DNA of 64,000 bases from Palsa-1248 sp963737835. GTDB lineage: Bacteria; Gemmatimonadota; Gemmatimonadetes; Gemmatimonadales; Gemmatimonadaceae. Within the stretch, counting starts at the first letter, position 1; each line of letters begins with the position of its first letter. The stretch lies in the NCBI GenBank assembly GCA_963737835.1, contig CAVTUH010000001.1, positions 2,852,001-2,916,000 of the forward strand, in the 5' to 3' direction. The notes under the pieces were generated by a model. The model had not been told where the DNA came from and made no database searches. It saw only the letters and a list, made by a program, of their open reading frames with translations. A program made the position numbers and the translations under genes. This document shows positions 18,381 through 27,189 of this stretch, one piece after another.

Positions 18381-18416
18381 GAGAGAGTAGACCTACAGAA
18401 AGTAGAAAGTAGACAA
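18381..18416 (+). repeat. 36-base purine-rich repeat unit
   Basis: This copy (GAGAGAGTAGACCTACAG followed by AAAGTAGAAAGTAGACAA) matches both arms of the inverted pair at 27078-27176 with a few mismatches. It is preceded by GGGCGCGCCC, a small palindrome that also precedes other copies. It lies in the 5' leader of the PAS histidine kinase. Confidence 0.75.
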
Positions 18417-18575
18417 CCGCACGTCTGGATGCGCAAGGGCTCAACTTCAATGGCGGTAACTGCTCTGGTCCCTGCCATATTAGTTTCTACTGCTGCGGCG
18501 AGAATGGCCCTGGCGCGGGACCTGCGGGAGCCGCGCAATTCTGAGTACGGCCTTTTTCCCCTATAGGGGATAGGC

Positions 18576-19757
18576 GTGCTCACCGCATCGCACGGCCAGG
18601 TGACTAGTTCCGGTCACTACGGCGGTCGAGCGACGACCGTCGACCGCTCATACGCGTATTTGCGGAAACCGCGACCCATTCGGGCGCTGCTACCGTTCCT
18701 CCTTGCCTGCAGTTCGGTGGACCCCGCGCATTCCTCTCACAGCCGAGCCAATGCGGGGCCACAGCTAGAGAGACTCGCGACGGTATCTCTCACCCAACGC
18801 GACAGTGCATTCATCGCGCAGCCGATTGCGCTGGCAATCGATCCTGTAAATGGCAGCTACTATATCGCCGACGCCTTCACGCGCAAGGCGACCCGTTGGT
18901 CGCGCCAAGGCGCGCTGCTGGCCACATATGGTAAGGCTGGGGCGGGCCCTGGGGAGCTCAATGGCCTATGGTCAGTATGGGTTCTCGATTCTACTGTTGT
19001 GCTCATCGACGGTTGGATGCACCAGTTCAAGCTCTACAGTCGACGTACCGGCGCATTCGTCCGCGCACGGAATTTCCCCGGCATGCCTTGGCTGGTCGTG
19101 GCGCCTCAACAGAGGGATACGATCTGGTTCGGTGCGCCGAACATTGACCGCCGCACGGCGCTCCTCCGATGGGATACTCGGACTGACTCTCTCGCGACAT
19201 TTGCCCACCTGCCGACGGTTTTCTTCGAGGATCGACGGCTGGGCCCTTACTTAGGAGTACCGCTTGCCTTCTGGAGTGACACGTTGCTCGTGGGGTTTTC
19301 GCCACTGGGACTGCGTTTGTTGGATATGAAGGGCAACGTGTTAGACACCTTGGTTGTCCCGGTCAAGCACCGTCGCGGCTGGTCAGAACAAGGCTTCCGC
19401 GGCGTCGACCCGAGGGATGGGCCTGCAATCGAGAGCGCGGCCTCGACCGTGTTCGATCTCCAGCGGCTGCCGAACGGGGAAACAGTGGTCGTCTACTACG
19501 ATTATCGGTTACGTGAGACGTCCCATGCGAACACGGCTCTCGCCGCCTCCATCTTCGTGAGCCTACTCTCGCGTGATCTCCGTCGGGCCTGCGTGGATAC
19601 GAAGCTGTCGGTGCGGTCCGAACTGGCGCCGGCGATCCAAATGCGAGGAGACACACTATTTGTAGTGAGCCAAGATGTGTCGGGCGATTCGGCTCGCGCG
19701 TCCGTGGCGATGTTTCGCGTGACGGACGACGGCTGTACGTGGAACGCCATCCGGTGA
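18576..19757 (+). CDS. Putative beta-propeller lipoprotein
   Basis: The product has a hydrophobic segment ending LLPFLLACSS, a good lipobox, so it is probably an outer-membrane or periplasmic lipoprotein. The rest has repeated strand motifs of a 6-bladed propeller, including IAQPIALAIDPVNGSYYIAD, a Y-G-K-A-G-A-G-P-G-E-L loop (NHL-like) and GFSPLGLRLLDMKGNVLDTL. Relatives with this pattern are common in Bacteroidota and Gemmatimonadota (BF3164/6-bladed propeller type). The GTG at 18576 gives 393 residues; a TTG at 18660, closer to the lipobox, fits a lipoprotein signal better. Function is unknown. Confidence 0.7.
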   Translation: MLTASHGQVTSSGHYGGRATTVDRSYAYLRKPRPIRALLPFLLACSSVDPAHSSHSRANAGPQLERLATVSLTQRDSAFIAQPIALAIDPVNGSYYIADAFTRKATRWSRQGALLATYGKAGAGPGELNGLWSVWVLDSTVVLIDGWMHQFKLYSRRTGAFVRARNFPGMPWLVVAPQQRDTIWFGAPNIDRRTALLRWDTRTDSLATFAHLPTVFFEDRRLGPYLGVPLAFWSDTLLVGFSPLGLRLLDMKGNVLDTLVVPVKHRRGWSEQGFRGVDPRDGPAIESAASTVFDLQRLPNGETVVVYYDYRLRETSHANTALAASIFVSLLSRDLRRACVDTKLSVRSELAPAIQMRGDTLFVVSQDVSGDSARASVAMFRVTDDGCTWNAIR

Positions 19758-19941
19758 ACGAACACAGACGGCGCGCGTTGAGCGCGTCCAACGCCTACCG
19801 GCCTCACCTTAGAGACTGGCGCGCATCACTGATGATGGGGCCAGGCGGCGGTCATCTGCGCTAGATCGAGAATCTGGTCCACGGCTCGACCACGCCTCAT
19901 GATGCGGCCTACGCCCGTGGTCAAAGGCATTGCCGCGGTCC

Positions 19942-22377
19942 TCAAACCTGAGCGCGAAGCGCGGCCACGGGATCGACGCGCATAGCGCGATGCGCGGGGA
20001 CGTATGCTGCTATGAACACGACCACGCCGATGATGGAGGCCGCCGCGCTAAGCACGCCGGGGTCATGAGGGTTTATCCCAACAAGCATGTAACGAAGGAC
20101 GTGTCCAGCACCCAGCGAGCCGGCCACTCCGAAGACAACCCCCAGCACTGCGACGCTGAGCCCTCGGCGGCAGATGAGGATAAGGACATTCCACCGGCTC
20201 GCACCCAACGCGACGCGGACGCCGATCTCCCGAGCGCGCTGCGACGCGGCATAAGCAACGACCCCGTAGACGCCTACCGCAGCGAGCGCTAGGCCAAGTA
20301 TGGCGAACGAGGCGAGCATCGTGCGCTGGAACCGCTCCTGCCGCACCTCCTCGCCGATCACTTCATCCATGGCCAGGACGTCCATTGGATCAAGCGGTCC
20401 AGCGGTTACGTCCCTCAATGCGGCGCGGAGCGCAGAAATGAGCTCCGCGGACTGTACCGCGGTACGCGCGAAAACTATTACCTGTTGCTCAGGGGACTGG
20501 TCGAACGGGCGGTAAATGAGCGGCACTGCGGCGGCAGTGAGTGACGCGAAGAGCTTAGCGTTAGCCACGACACCGATTACCGTTGCCCACTCGCCGGTGC
20601 TAGTGTCCCCTACGAACACCCGCTCCCCGACGGGATCCTTCCCAGGCCAGAAGGCAGCCTTCGCCGCCTGGTTGATGATAATGACCGGTGCAGCCCCGGC
20701 TGCGTCCTCCCGTGTGAACGCGCGTCCCTCTAGAATTGGCGTCCGCACGACCCGGAAAAATTCCAATCCTACACTCATGGCGAGTGGCCGCGCATCCGAA
20801 GGGACCGGAGTCGCGCTCCCTAGGAGTCGAATCGAGGGTTGCGCTAGAACCGGCGCAGCCACGCTGACGCGCAGCACGCCGCGGACGTGAGCAAGGCGGT
20901 CGCTCGCCTTGGCGGCGAATTGGCGTCGACGAGCCGAGTCAGCAACCCATGTGGACGGCATCCGTGCAGTAATCTTGTACAGCCGCTCAGCATCGAACCC
21001 CGGTTCCCGACGTTGAAGTCGGAACAGCTCTTTACTCATTAGCCCAGTAGCCGTTACAAGCACCAGCGTTGTCGCTACCTCAGTTATGATGAGGATTTGC
21101 TCGATCCTCACTCGCCGCACGCCGGTGAGGCCAGCTCCCTGTTCGCGTAGCACCGTCTGAACACTCACGCCAGCTGCGCGGTGGCTCGGGAGGACGGCAC
21201 ATGTGAGACCGACTATCACTGACGTTACGAGTGCAAACCCGAGCACCCTAGAGTCGACGGACGCAGGCATGCCCAGCCGGTCGAGTTCAAGCCCGGCGGC
21301 GGCCGTTCGAACACCCCAAACTGCAAGTGCGACCCCGCATATCCCGCCCGCACCAGCCAGTAGTATGGTTTCGAGCAAGGGTTCTAGCGCGAGCCGCCCA
21401 GGCGACGCTCCGAGCGCACGTCGCACTGCTAGCTCCATCTGCCGGGTTTCCATGCGCGAGAGAACGAGCGTGGCGACATTAGCGCTGGCGATGGCAAGCA
21501 CAGTCGCGACGAGCGCAAGCAGCAAAAAGCGGCCCGTGCCGCTCGGGCCGAAGTCCTGACTGAGAGCCGTTCGGAGTGCGACTACACGGGCGCTCCATCC
21601 ACGATTAGTTGCTGGGTATTGAGCGGCGAGCCGCTGGGCAATGATTTCAAGCTCCGCGTTAGCCTTCGCGATCGCGATGCCGGACTTGAGTCGGCCAAAA
21701 ACTTGGAGGCTATGCCCGCCGCGTGTCGTCATCCCCTCCGGAAGGAGCGGCATCCAGGCCATCGCGTCGAGGAATCGAAATCCGCGCGGCATGACGCCGA
21801 CGATCACATACGATACTCGGCTGTCCGTGCCGAAAGGAATGAAGGTGAGCCGCTGACCAAGGACGTGCGGGTCAGCGCCGAATCGACGGCGCCAAAAATC
21901 GTCAGCCAGCACCACCACGCGCGCGGCGTCAGGGGCTGCATCCGCAAGCCCAATGGTCCGCCCCAACGCGGGCCCGACACCGAGCATCGGAAAGAACTCG
22001 GGCGAAACGTCAGTGGTCGGAAGAAACTCGGTCTCACCACCCGTCGGATCCTCGTGCCACCATCGCCGCATGTACTCGCGCTGCGCCGCGATGGCCACGT
22101 AGGAATGCGACTGTATGCGCCAGTCGACGAACGTCGGAAAGGAGGTATTGCAGTCGCGACACCAGGCCACGGCAGGCGGCGCGACCTCTCGCAGCATCAC
22201 GATGCGGTCGCTATCTCGGTATGGTAGCGGCCGGAAGTCGATCGCATCAACGATGCTGAACATCGCTGTCGTCGCCCCAATGCCAAGGCTAAGCGACGCA
22301 ATCGCCATCGCGGCGAACCCCGGACTGCGCCGGAGTCTGCGCAATGCGTAGCTAACCTCCCGACGAAGCGCACCCAT
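19942..22377 (-). CDS. ADOP-family orphan ABC transporter permease
   Basis: The 811-residue product has the duplicated MacB-periplasmic plus FtsX architecture: an N-terminal span (GFAAMAIASLSLGIGATTAM), a large periplasmic domain, three spans near 275-420, a second periplasmic domain, and a final FtsX block with ASQRAREIGVRVALGA and VDPVAALRAQ. This matches the acidobacterial duplicated orphan permease (ADOP) family, which usually lacks its own ATPase gene, as here. It may act in macrolide- or lipoprotein-type export with an ATPase encoded elsewhere. No Shine-Dalgarno site is visible before the ATG. A paralogue of almost the same length is at 50582-53020. Confidence 0.88.
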   Translation of the reverse strand: MGALRREVSYALRRLRRSPGFAAMAIASLSLGIGATTAMFSIVDAIDFRPLPYRDSDRIVMLREVAPPAVAWCRDCNTSFPTFVDWRIQSHSYVAIAAQREYMRRWWHEDPTGGETEFLPTTDVSPEFFPMLGVGPALGRTIGLADAAPDAARVVVLADDFWRRRFGADPHVLGQRLTFIPFGTDSRVSYVIVGVMPRGFRFLDAMAWMPLLPEGMTTRGGHSLQVFGRLKSGIAIAKANAELEIIAQRLAAQYPATNRGWSARVVALRTALSQDFGPSGTGRFLLLALVATVLAIASANVATLVLSRMETRQMELAVRRALGASPGRLALEPLLETILLAGAGGICGVALAVWGVRTAAAGLELDRLGMPASVDSRVLGFALVTSVIVGLTCAVLPSHRAAGVSVQTVLREQGAGLTGVRRVRIEQILIITEVATTLVLVTATGLMSKELFRLQRREPGFDAERLYKITARMPSTWVADSARRRQFAAKASDRLAHVRGVLRVSVAAPVLAQPSIRLLGSATPVPSDARPLAMSVGLEFFRVVRTPILEGRAFTREDAAGAAPVIIINQAAKAAFWPGKDPVGERVFVGDTSTGEWATVIGVVANAKLFASLTAAAVPLIYRPFDQSPEQQVIVFARTAVQSAELISALRAALRDVTAGPLDPMDVLAMDEVIGEEVRQERFQRTMLASFAILGLALAAVGVYGVVAYAASQRAREIGVRVALGASRWNVLILICRRGLSVAVLGVVFGVAGSLGAGHVLRYMLVGINPHDPGVLSAAASIIGVVVFIAAYVPAHRAMRVDPVAALRAQV

Positions 22378-22949
22378 TAGGCAGGCTGTTCCAGTTGCTC
22401 CTCACCCTGCGAGGACCGCACACTAGCAGGATCCCTGCGCCAGTCATGCGTCCGGGTGCCGCAATATGACCGACACCGAGTGCCCCCGCCAGGCGTCCGC
22501 TTGCGAGAGGATACGGCCGCCTAGAGACAACCGGCAGCACGCGTCCACACACGCGAGCCAGCTAATCGAACCTCGCCGAAAGCTCCTCTAGTCACTCCTT
22601 ACTAACCTGCTCGGAACGCAAAGCGAACCCGTGAACTGCTGCGTTGATGCCTGCCGCTTCGCTTGTTGCGAAGGCACCGCCGCAGGCGCTGCTTCATGCA
22701 CTCCGCGCAATGATTTGGCGCTGTCGGAAGCCAGCCGTCGTCGGGACGCGCCACCTAGTTCAGCGGAGTTTCGCCGGCGAAGGCGCTCAGCGCATCTGAT
22801 CGCTAACTGTCTGACATGACAGGGCGCGATCACGCGAGGTGCGACGGCGCAATGTAACTCGTCGTCAGATGGATCCGGGGGTTAGAAAGCGGGGGTGAAT
22901 CTCACTGAGCGTAGGTCCCTAGGGGTGCTGGCCTGCACCATGCAACGCG
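22378..22949. other. Gene-free stretch between divergent genes
   Basis: I see no supported gene. The region includes short inverted sequences and looked at first like recombination sites, but no integron-type core pair could be matched. Promoters of the ADOP gene and the HTH regulator should lie here. Confidence 0.45.
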
Positions 22950-23839
22950 ATGACTTGGCCGGCGCCGGGCAGCGCCGAGTTGTACGACGACGACGAGAGA
23001 CTTGGACTGCACCTCCGCGCCGGGAAGGCGAGCGATGAGTGGCGCGCGCCGTATGGTGGAGTGGTAGCGCAAGTTGTGGCATTGATTCTGGAGGCACCCG
23101 TGCGCGACCGACTCTTGCCCGCGTTGCGAGGTGTTGCCGGCGTGCGCTTCTGCGAAACGGCTTCAGAGCTACTTGAGCTCGCGGCGCAACCCAGGGTTTC
23201 TGTCGTGATCACCGAGCTCCGCGATCGCAGGCACGTGTCGACTTTGCCAGTAATCGCGGTGTTGCATTGCCGGTTCCCTTCGATTCTCACGTTCGTACGC
23301 GGAAGGCTAATCGCAGGGGACATTCACGAAATAATGGCCACCGTGCGGGACGGCTGGGCTGAAGCAATTATTGACGGTGTCGACGACCCAGGTACGAGAA
23401 TCCGATCTGCAATTTCACAAATGCGCGAGCAGTCTTCCAGCGCATTGATCACCGAAAGCGTAAAGCGATTCGTTCCCCCGTCGCTCGCAGCTTTTTTTCG
23501 TTTCGCTGCGATCCATAGCACTCGCCGCCTTAGCGTGCGAGATGTGGCCCTCGCCTTCGACGTCGACCGCAAAACGCTGCGCAATCGCCTAGCGAACGCG
23601 GGCCTTCCTACGCCACAGCGTATCCTCGGATGGAACCGACTGCTCCATGCTTCGCGGCTGCTGAATGACCCTGGTCGGTCGATCGCCAGCGCGGCGGTGG
23701 AACTTGAGTTTGCGTCTGCGTCGGGGCTCATCAACATGCACGGCGATACACTTCACTTACGCCGGCCGAGCTGCTCAAGCGCGGCGGTTTCCACTGCCTG
23801 CTCCGCGCGTATCTGCGCGCCTTGGGTCGCGCGCCCTGA
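22950..23839 (+). pseudogene. Orphan AraC-like HTH regulator, frameshifted near its end
   Basis: The product resembles the intact regulator at 28535-29449. An N-terminal domain of about 130 residues contains AIIDGVDDPG (the relative has VIIEGVDDAV). It is followed by an AraC-like HTH with LSVRDVALAFDVDRKTLRNR and AAVELEFASASGL. Near 23740 the frame breaks: in a second frame the DNA continues RRYTSLTPAELLKRGGFHCL and LLRAYLRALGRAP to a TGA at 23839, as expected for the C-terminus. A one-base deletion (or two-base insertion) explains it. The true start is uncertain; GTG at 23061 is an alternative. The frame as written runs on with unrelated residues. Confidence 0.75.
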
Positions 23840-23881
23840 CCCGATTTCCGCGGTCAGCCGGGTCTGGGCCGATCTGCGCGC

Positions 23882-24793
23882 GTGCCGATCAGCGCGTGGG
23901 CGATTGAGGCCGCAGCTCCGGGTTCGGACTCCGCCTGCAAGGATGACACCATCGGCGCCGACCTTCGCCGCTTCCTTTCGGATCGACTCCAACATTTGTG
24001 CTCGCTCACCCACATGTCGTCGCCCTTGGAGTCGATGAGCGCGACCTCGTCGTGGTCCGCTGCAGCGGACATCGCGCTCTTGAGCGCGATGTGCGATTGG
24101 GCGAGATCGACCCGCGAGAACGGCGCGCGGTTGCTCGACATGAATCCGCTCGCCGGGATCCGAGCCGTGAAGGATGTGGACCCGCGTCGGCCCGTTGCAA
24201 CCGAAGATCGATATCTCGCCACGCGACGGGCGATGCAGGAGTTAGGTAGAGAAGTTGCTGACGAGACCGAGCGCCTCAGATGGCGACAGGCCGAGATCGC
24301 ACTCGTACTGGCGTACGCGACGGGGCGACGGCTCAGTGCAATCCGGCAGCTGCGGTGGGAGGATGTGCAGTGGGACGCGAGCACGATTCGGTGGCGGGCC
24401 GAGACCGATAAGAAACGCAAGGAGTGGGTGGTGCCGGTACCCGATGCGTTGCTGACTGAGCTCCGCGCATTTCAGCGCGAGGCCGGTGCGGTGGGTGGGT
24501 ACGTGCTGGGAAAGGAAGGGGAACCGGGCAAGCCAGTTGAGCCACTGTCGCGTCACGAACTCGCTGGCCTCCTCGAGAGGGCGGAGGCGAAGGCGGAGTT
24601 GCCGAAGCTCGAGGGTAGTCTGTGGCACGCCTACCGACGGCTATGGGCAACAGACCGGAAGCATCTGCCCGTCGCGGATGTCGCGGCGGCCGGTGGGTGG
24701 CGTGGTCCGTCAACGCTGCTCACCTGCTATCAGCAAGCGACACCCGAGGCGATGCTCAGAGTGATGACGGGAACGGATCGGAGAAACGGGTAA
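23882..24793 (+). CDS. Tyrosine recombinase (site-specific integrase)
   Basis: The 303-residue product carries the catalytic set of phage-type tyrosine recombinases: the first Arg in ATGRRLSAIRQLRWED (150), H-x-x-R in LWHAYRRLW (His 249, Arg 252), a Trp in AGGWRG (273) in the place of the second His, and the nucleophile Tyr 283 in LLTCYQQAT. The N-terminal core-binding region is short and may be truncated; the first 55 residues look atypical, so the gene may have lost its 5' end or have a wrong start. It ends 76 bases from the 3' end of tRNA-Pro, a usual attachment site for such enzymes. A degenerate copy lies at 10385-10777. Confidence 0.88.
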   Translation: MPISAWAIEAAAPGSDSACKDDTIGADLRRFLSDRLQHLCSLTHMSSPLESMSATSSWSAAADIALLSAMCDWARSTRENGARLLDMNPLAGIRAVKDVDPRRPVATEDRYLATRRAMQELGREVADETERLRWRQAEIALVLAYATGRRLSAIRQLRWEDVQWDASTIRWRAETDKKRKEWVVPVPDALLTELRAFQREAGAVGGYVLGKEGEPGKPVEPLSRHELAGLLERAEAKAELPKLEGSLWHAYRRLWATDRKHLPVADVAAAGGWRGPSTLLTCYQQATPEAMLRVMTGTDRRNG

Positions 24794-24823
24794 AGAAACG
24801 GGTAAGGTCTCTCGGGCAGCACA

Positions 24824-24860
24824 AAGCCTCGCGCATCACAAGTGACGGCGAGGCTTCTAT
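24824..24860 (+). terminator. Rho-independent terminator after the integrase
   Basis: AAGCCTCGC at 24824-24832 pairs perfectly with GCGAGGCTT at 24848-24856 around a 15-base loop. A short TCTAT tail follows. Confidence 0.6.
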
Positions 24861-24868
24861 GTAGCCAG

Positions 24869-24942
24869 TCGGGGCGACTGGATTTGAACCAGCGACCTCC
24901 TGCTCCCGAAGCAGGCGCTCTACCGGGCTAAGCTACGCCCCG
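24869..24942 (-). tRNA. tRNA-Pro(CGG)
   Basis: The minus strand folds into a cloverleaf of 74 bases with acceptor CGGGGCG paired to CGCCCCG and discriminator A. The anticodon stem is CCTGC/GCAGG with loop TTCGGGA (anticodon CGG), and the T loop is TTCAAAT. CCA is not encoded. Its 3' end faces the integrase gene, making it a likely island attachment site. Confidence 0.95.
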
Positions 24943-24994
24943 AGGGTAGTGCTGTCGTGCTGACGCAAGGGACCTGAAACGCTAACCACAACCA

Positions 24995-25068
<74 letters not shown>

Positions 25069-25130
25069 TTGAAGCCGATCCTGAGGTAAACAAATGTAGC
25101 TGGGCCATGCGGCGATCGCATGGCGGGGAA

Positions 25131-25204
25131 TGGGCGGTACAAGACTCGAACTTGTGACCTCCACGATGTCAACGTGGCGCTCTAACCAACTGAGCTAACC
25201 GCCC
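25131..25204 (-). tRNA. tRNA-Val(GAC)
   Basis: The minus strand forms a 74-base cloverleaf: acceptor GGGCGGT/ACCGCCC, anticodon stem CCACG/CGTGG with loop TTGACAT (anticodon GAC), T loop TTCGAGT, and discriminator A. Confidence 0.95.
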
Positions 25205-25214
25205 GTCTTGCGCC

Positions 25215-25291
25215 GGGCGACGCATGCGTCGCCCCCAACCCGATCCTTTTACCTGACCGAACCCCACGGCGGGCGACGCATTGCGTCGCCC
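25215..25291. repeat. Two REP-like palindromes
   Basis: GGGCGACGC-AT-GCGTCGCCC-type palindromes occur at 25215-25234 and 25271-25291, between tRNA-Val and tRNA-Ala. The same sequence recurs at four other places in the window (36099, 36201, 62365, 62463). Confidence 0.85.
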
Positions 25292-25434
25292 CTACCAGCC
25301 GATTTAGGAACCCCCGTGGTCAGTCGTGCTCTACGCCGGTCCCCGATGCCCGCTGTTGCAACCGTTCCGCCTGGCGGACCGGACAAATACTCACCCGCCC
25401 GCCCCGCAACCGATCCCCACTCGCACCCGGGAAA

Positions 25435-25507
25435 TGGAGGCGAGGGGGATCGAACCCCTGACCTCGTGAATGCCATTCACGCGCTCTCCCAACTGAGCTA
25501 CGCCCCC
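25435..25507 (-). tRNA. tRNA-Ala(GGC)
   Basis: The minus strand forms a 73-base cloverleaf: acceptor GGGGGCG paired to CGCCTCC (one G-U pair), anticodon stem CGTGA/TCACG with loop ATGGCAT (anticodon GGC), T loop TTCGATC, and discriminator A. Confidence 0.95.
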
Positions 25508-26036
25508 CCCCGGGCACTCTGTCTCGCTCGTTCCTTGCCCGCGGCGTCCCCGCGCATGCCGAGCACGCCTTGGTCTTGCGCCCCCCCTCCGTCGCCGGCA
25601 GCGTACCTCAGTCCGCCGGATGGGCGCTACTCCGCTCTCGTCCCGGTCGGAGCGCTGCGCCGCGGCACGACTTTTGGCACGCGCGCACGGTTTTTCGCAA
25701 CGGAACCTCTGAACGTATCCGTGTGTATGTCGGGTGTCAATCGAGTGGGTCTAGCGAAAATCTTCTCGGCCGATAATTTGCACGATTTCTTGGACCACGC
25801 GCAGGAGACACACCACCCTTGGTCCGCGCGTGCGCGGTCGACCAAGGTATCGGTGGCGTGCTGCTGGCACCCGTCACGTTCGCTCGAAAATTGCTGGATG
25901 TGATGACCCTTGTCGGCCTCGGTGTTCCGATGGCCCGTTGTGACAACTGAAGGATTGCGTGTCGCTGTTGTCTCGCCTGACCCACTCTCGCTCGCTTCAC
26001 TCGCCCCCTTGATCGCATAGCCAGGACTCCCACAAC
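25508..26036. other. Gene-free stretch upstream of the sigma factor
   Basis: No gene is seen here. A hairpin with CCTTGGTC near 25818 and GACCAAGG near 25842 is present. The sigma-factor promoter is presumably in the right half, but no clear boxes were found. Confidence 0.5.
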
Positions 26037-27056
26037 ATGCCCGAACTGCAGCAGCAGCTCGAGAAGCCAGGTCCGTCGTCCCGCTCCCCGATGACCGGGC
26101 CCGCCAAGCCCGTCGTCACCGCGGAGCAACTCGTCCCCGTCCCGGGCGTTACCGGCCCGATTCCGGTCAAGGGAACGGTACGCCGCCGTCGCGGGGCCAC
26201 TACGCCGTCCGGGATCGCTCCGAGCGAGCCCGAACGCGACATTCTCGACCAGTACCTGTATGAGGTCAGCACGTATCCGCTCCTCAAGGGCACCGAGGAA
26301 CTGGACCTCGCGCGAAAAATCCGCGCTGGTGACGGAGACGCGCTGCAGGAGCTCGTGAAGCGGAATCTCCGTTTCGTCATTTCCGTCGCCAAGAAGTATC
26401 AGAACCGGGGACTGCCACTCATTGATCTGATTGGCGAGGGCAACGTCGGGCTGCTCACCGCTGCTCGCAAGTTCGATCCGGACCAGGGCGTCAAGTTCAT
26501 CTCGTACGCCGTGTGGTGGATTCGACAGGCGATTCTCTCGTCGCTTGCCCGCCAGGGACGGACGGTGCGCGTGCCGCTCAACCGAACGGCAGATCTCTCG
26601 CGCATCATCAAGGCCTCGGAGATCCTTCGTCAGAAGCTCCGGCGCGAGCCCAATCCCCAGGAGCTCGCGCATCTCACTGGGCTGTCGGTGGACGTCGTCC
26701 AGTCGCTCGCCGCGCTCAACACCGGCGACGTGCGCCTCGACGCGCCGATGGACCCCGAAGGCGACCGCTCACTTATCGAGCGCTTCGTCGCGGATGAGAT
26801 GCCCGACGCCGAAGAGGAAGCGATGAACCGCTTCCTCAACGATGAGATCGAGCAGGCGCTCGGCACGCTCCCTGCGCGCGACGCGAAAGTGCTCCGCCTG
26901 TACTTCGGTCTCGAAGGCGGGCGTGAGCACACGCTCGAGGAGATCGGAGCCATGCTGGGCGTGACTCGCGAGCGGGTGCGCCAACTGCGAGACCGCGCGC
27001 TCAAGCGCCTTCGAGAAGGGGACGTAGGTCGGGCGCTCGGGAGTTTTGCCGCCTAG
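26037..27056 (+). CDS. RNA polymerase sigma factor, RpoD/SigA type (region 1.1 absent)
   Basis: The 339-residue product has a Pro-rich N-terminus, region 1.2 (EPERDILDQYLYEVSTYPLL), region 2 (KYQNRGLPLIDLIGEGNVGL, then KFDPDQGVKFISYAVWWIRQ), region 3 with EPNPQELAHLTG, and region 4 (YFGLEGGREHTLEEIGAMLG, TRERVRQLRDRALKRLR). It is cytoplasmic and directs RNA polymerase to -10/-35 promoters. It lacks region 1.1 and the long non-conserved region of large RpoD proteins, so it could be the housekeeping factor or a group 2 paralogue. Only a weak AGGA lies before the ATG. A 36-base inverted repeat follows the stop. Confidence 0.92.
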   Translation: MPELQQQLEKPGPSSRSPMTGPAKPVVTAEQLVPVPGVTGPIPVKGTVRRRRGATTPSGIAPSEPERDILDQYLYEVSTYPLLKGTEELDLARKIRAGDGDALQELVKRNLRFVISVAKKYQNRGLPLIDLIGEGNVGLLTAARKFDPDQGVKFISYAVWWIRQAILSSLARQGRTVRVPLNRTADLSRIIKASEILRQKLRREPNPQELAHLTGLSVDVVQSLAALNTGDVRLDAPMDPEGDRSLIERFVADEMPDAEEEAMNRFLNDEIEQALGTLPARDAKVLRLYFGLEGGREHTLEEIGAMLGVTRERVRQLRDRALKRLREGDVGRALGSFAA

Positions 27057-27077
27057 CGCGTTGGGTGTTGAACGCCC

Positions 27078-27176
27078 GAGAAAGTAGACCTTCAGAAAGT
27101 AGAGAGTAGACGAAAGCCGCTATCTTGGCGATAGTGGTGTTCGTCTACTTTCTACTTTCTGTAAGTCTACTCTCTC
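27078..27176. repeat. Inverted pair of 36-base purine-rich repeats
   Basis: The left arm 27078-27113 (GAGAAAGTAGACCTTCAG, then AAAGTAGAGAGTAGACGA) is the reverse complement of the right arm 27141-27176 with about four mismatches. The 27-base centre has its own small hairpin (CTATC/GATAG). The transcript would form a very long stem ending 13 bases before the next start codon. It could act as a terminator for the sigma factor or a regulator of the ABC gene. Confidence 0.85.
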
Positions 27177-27189
27177 GCGCACAGCGCGC

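Noticed and set aside
22378..22949. Possible integron recombination sites
   Set aside because: GTTAG-like bases are present, but no pair of inverse core sites or array of cassettes could be matched, and no integron integrase is present.
25208..25903. 231-codon plus-strand open frame over the tRNA-Ala gene
   Set aside because: It runs through a tRNA and two palindromes and has no ribosome site or family match.
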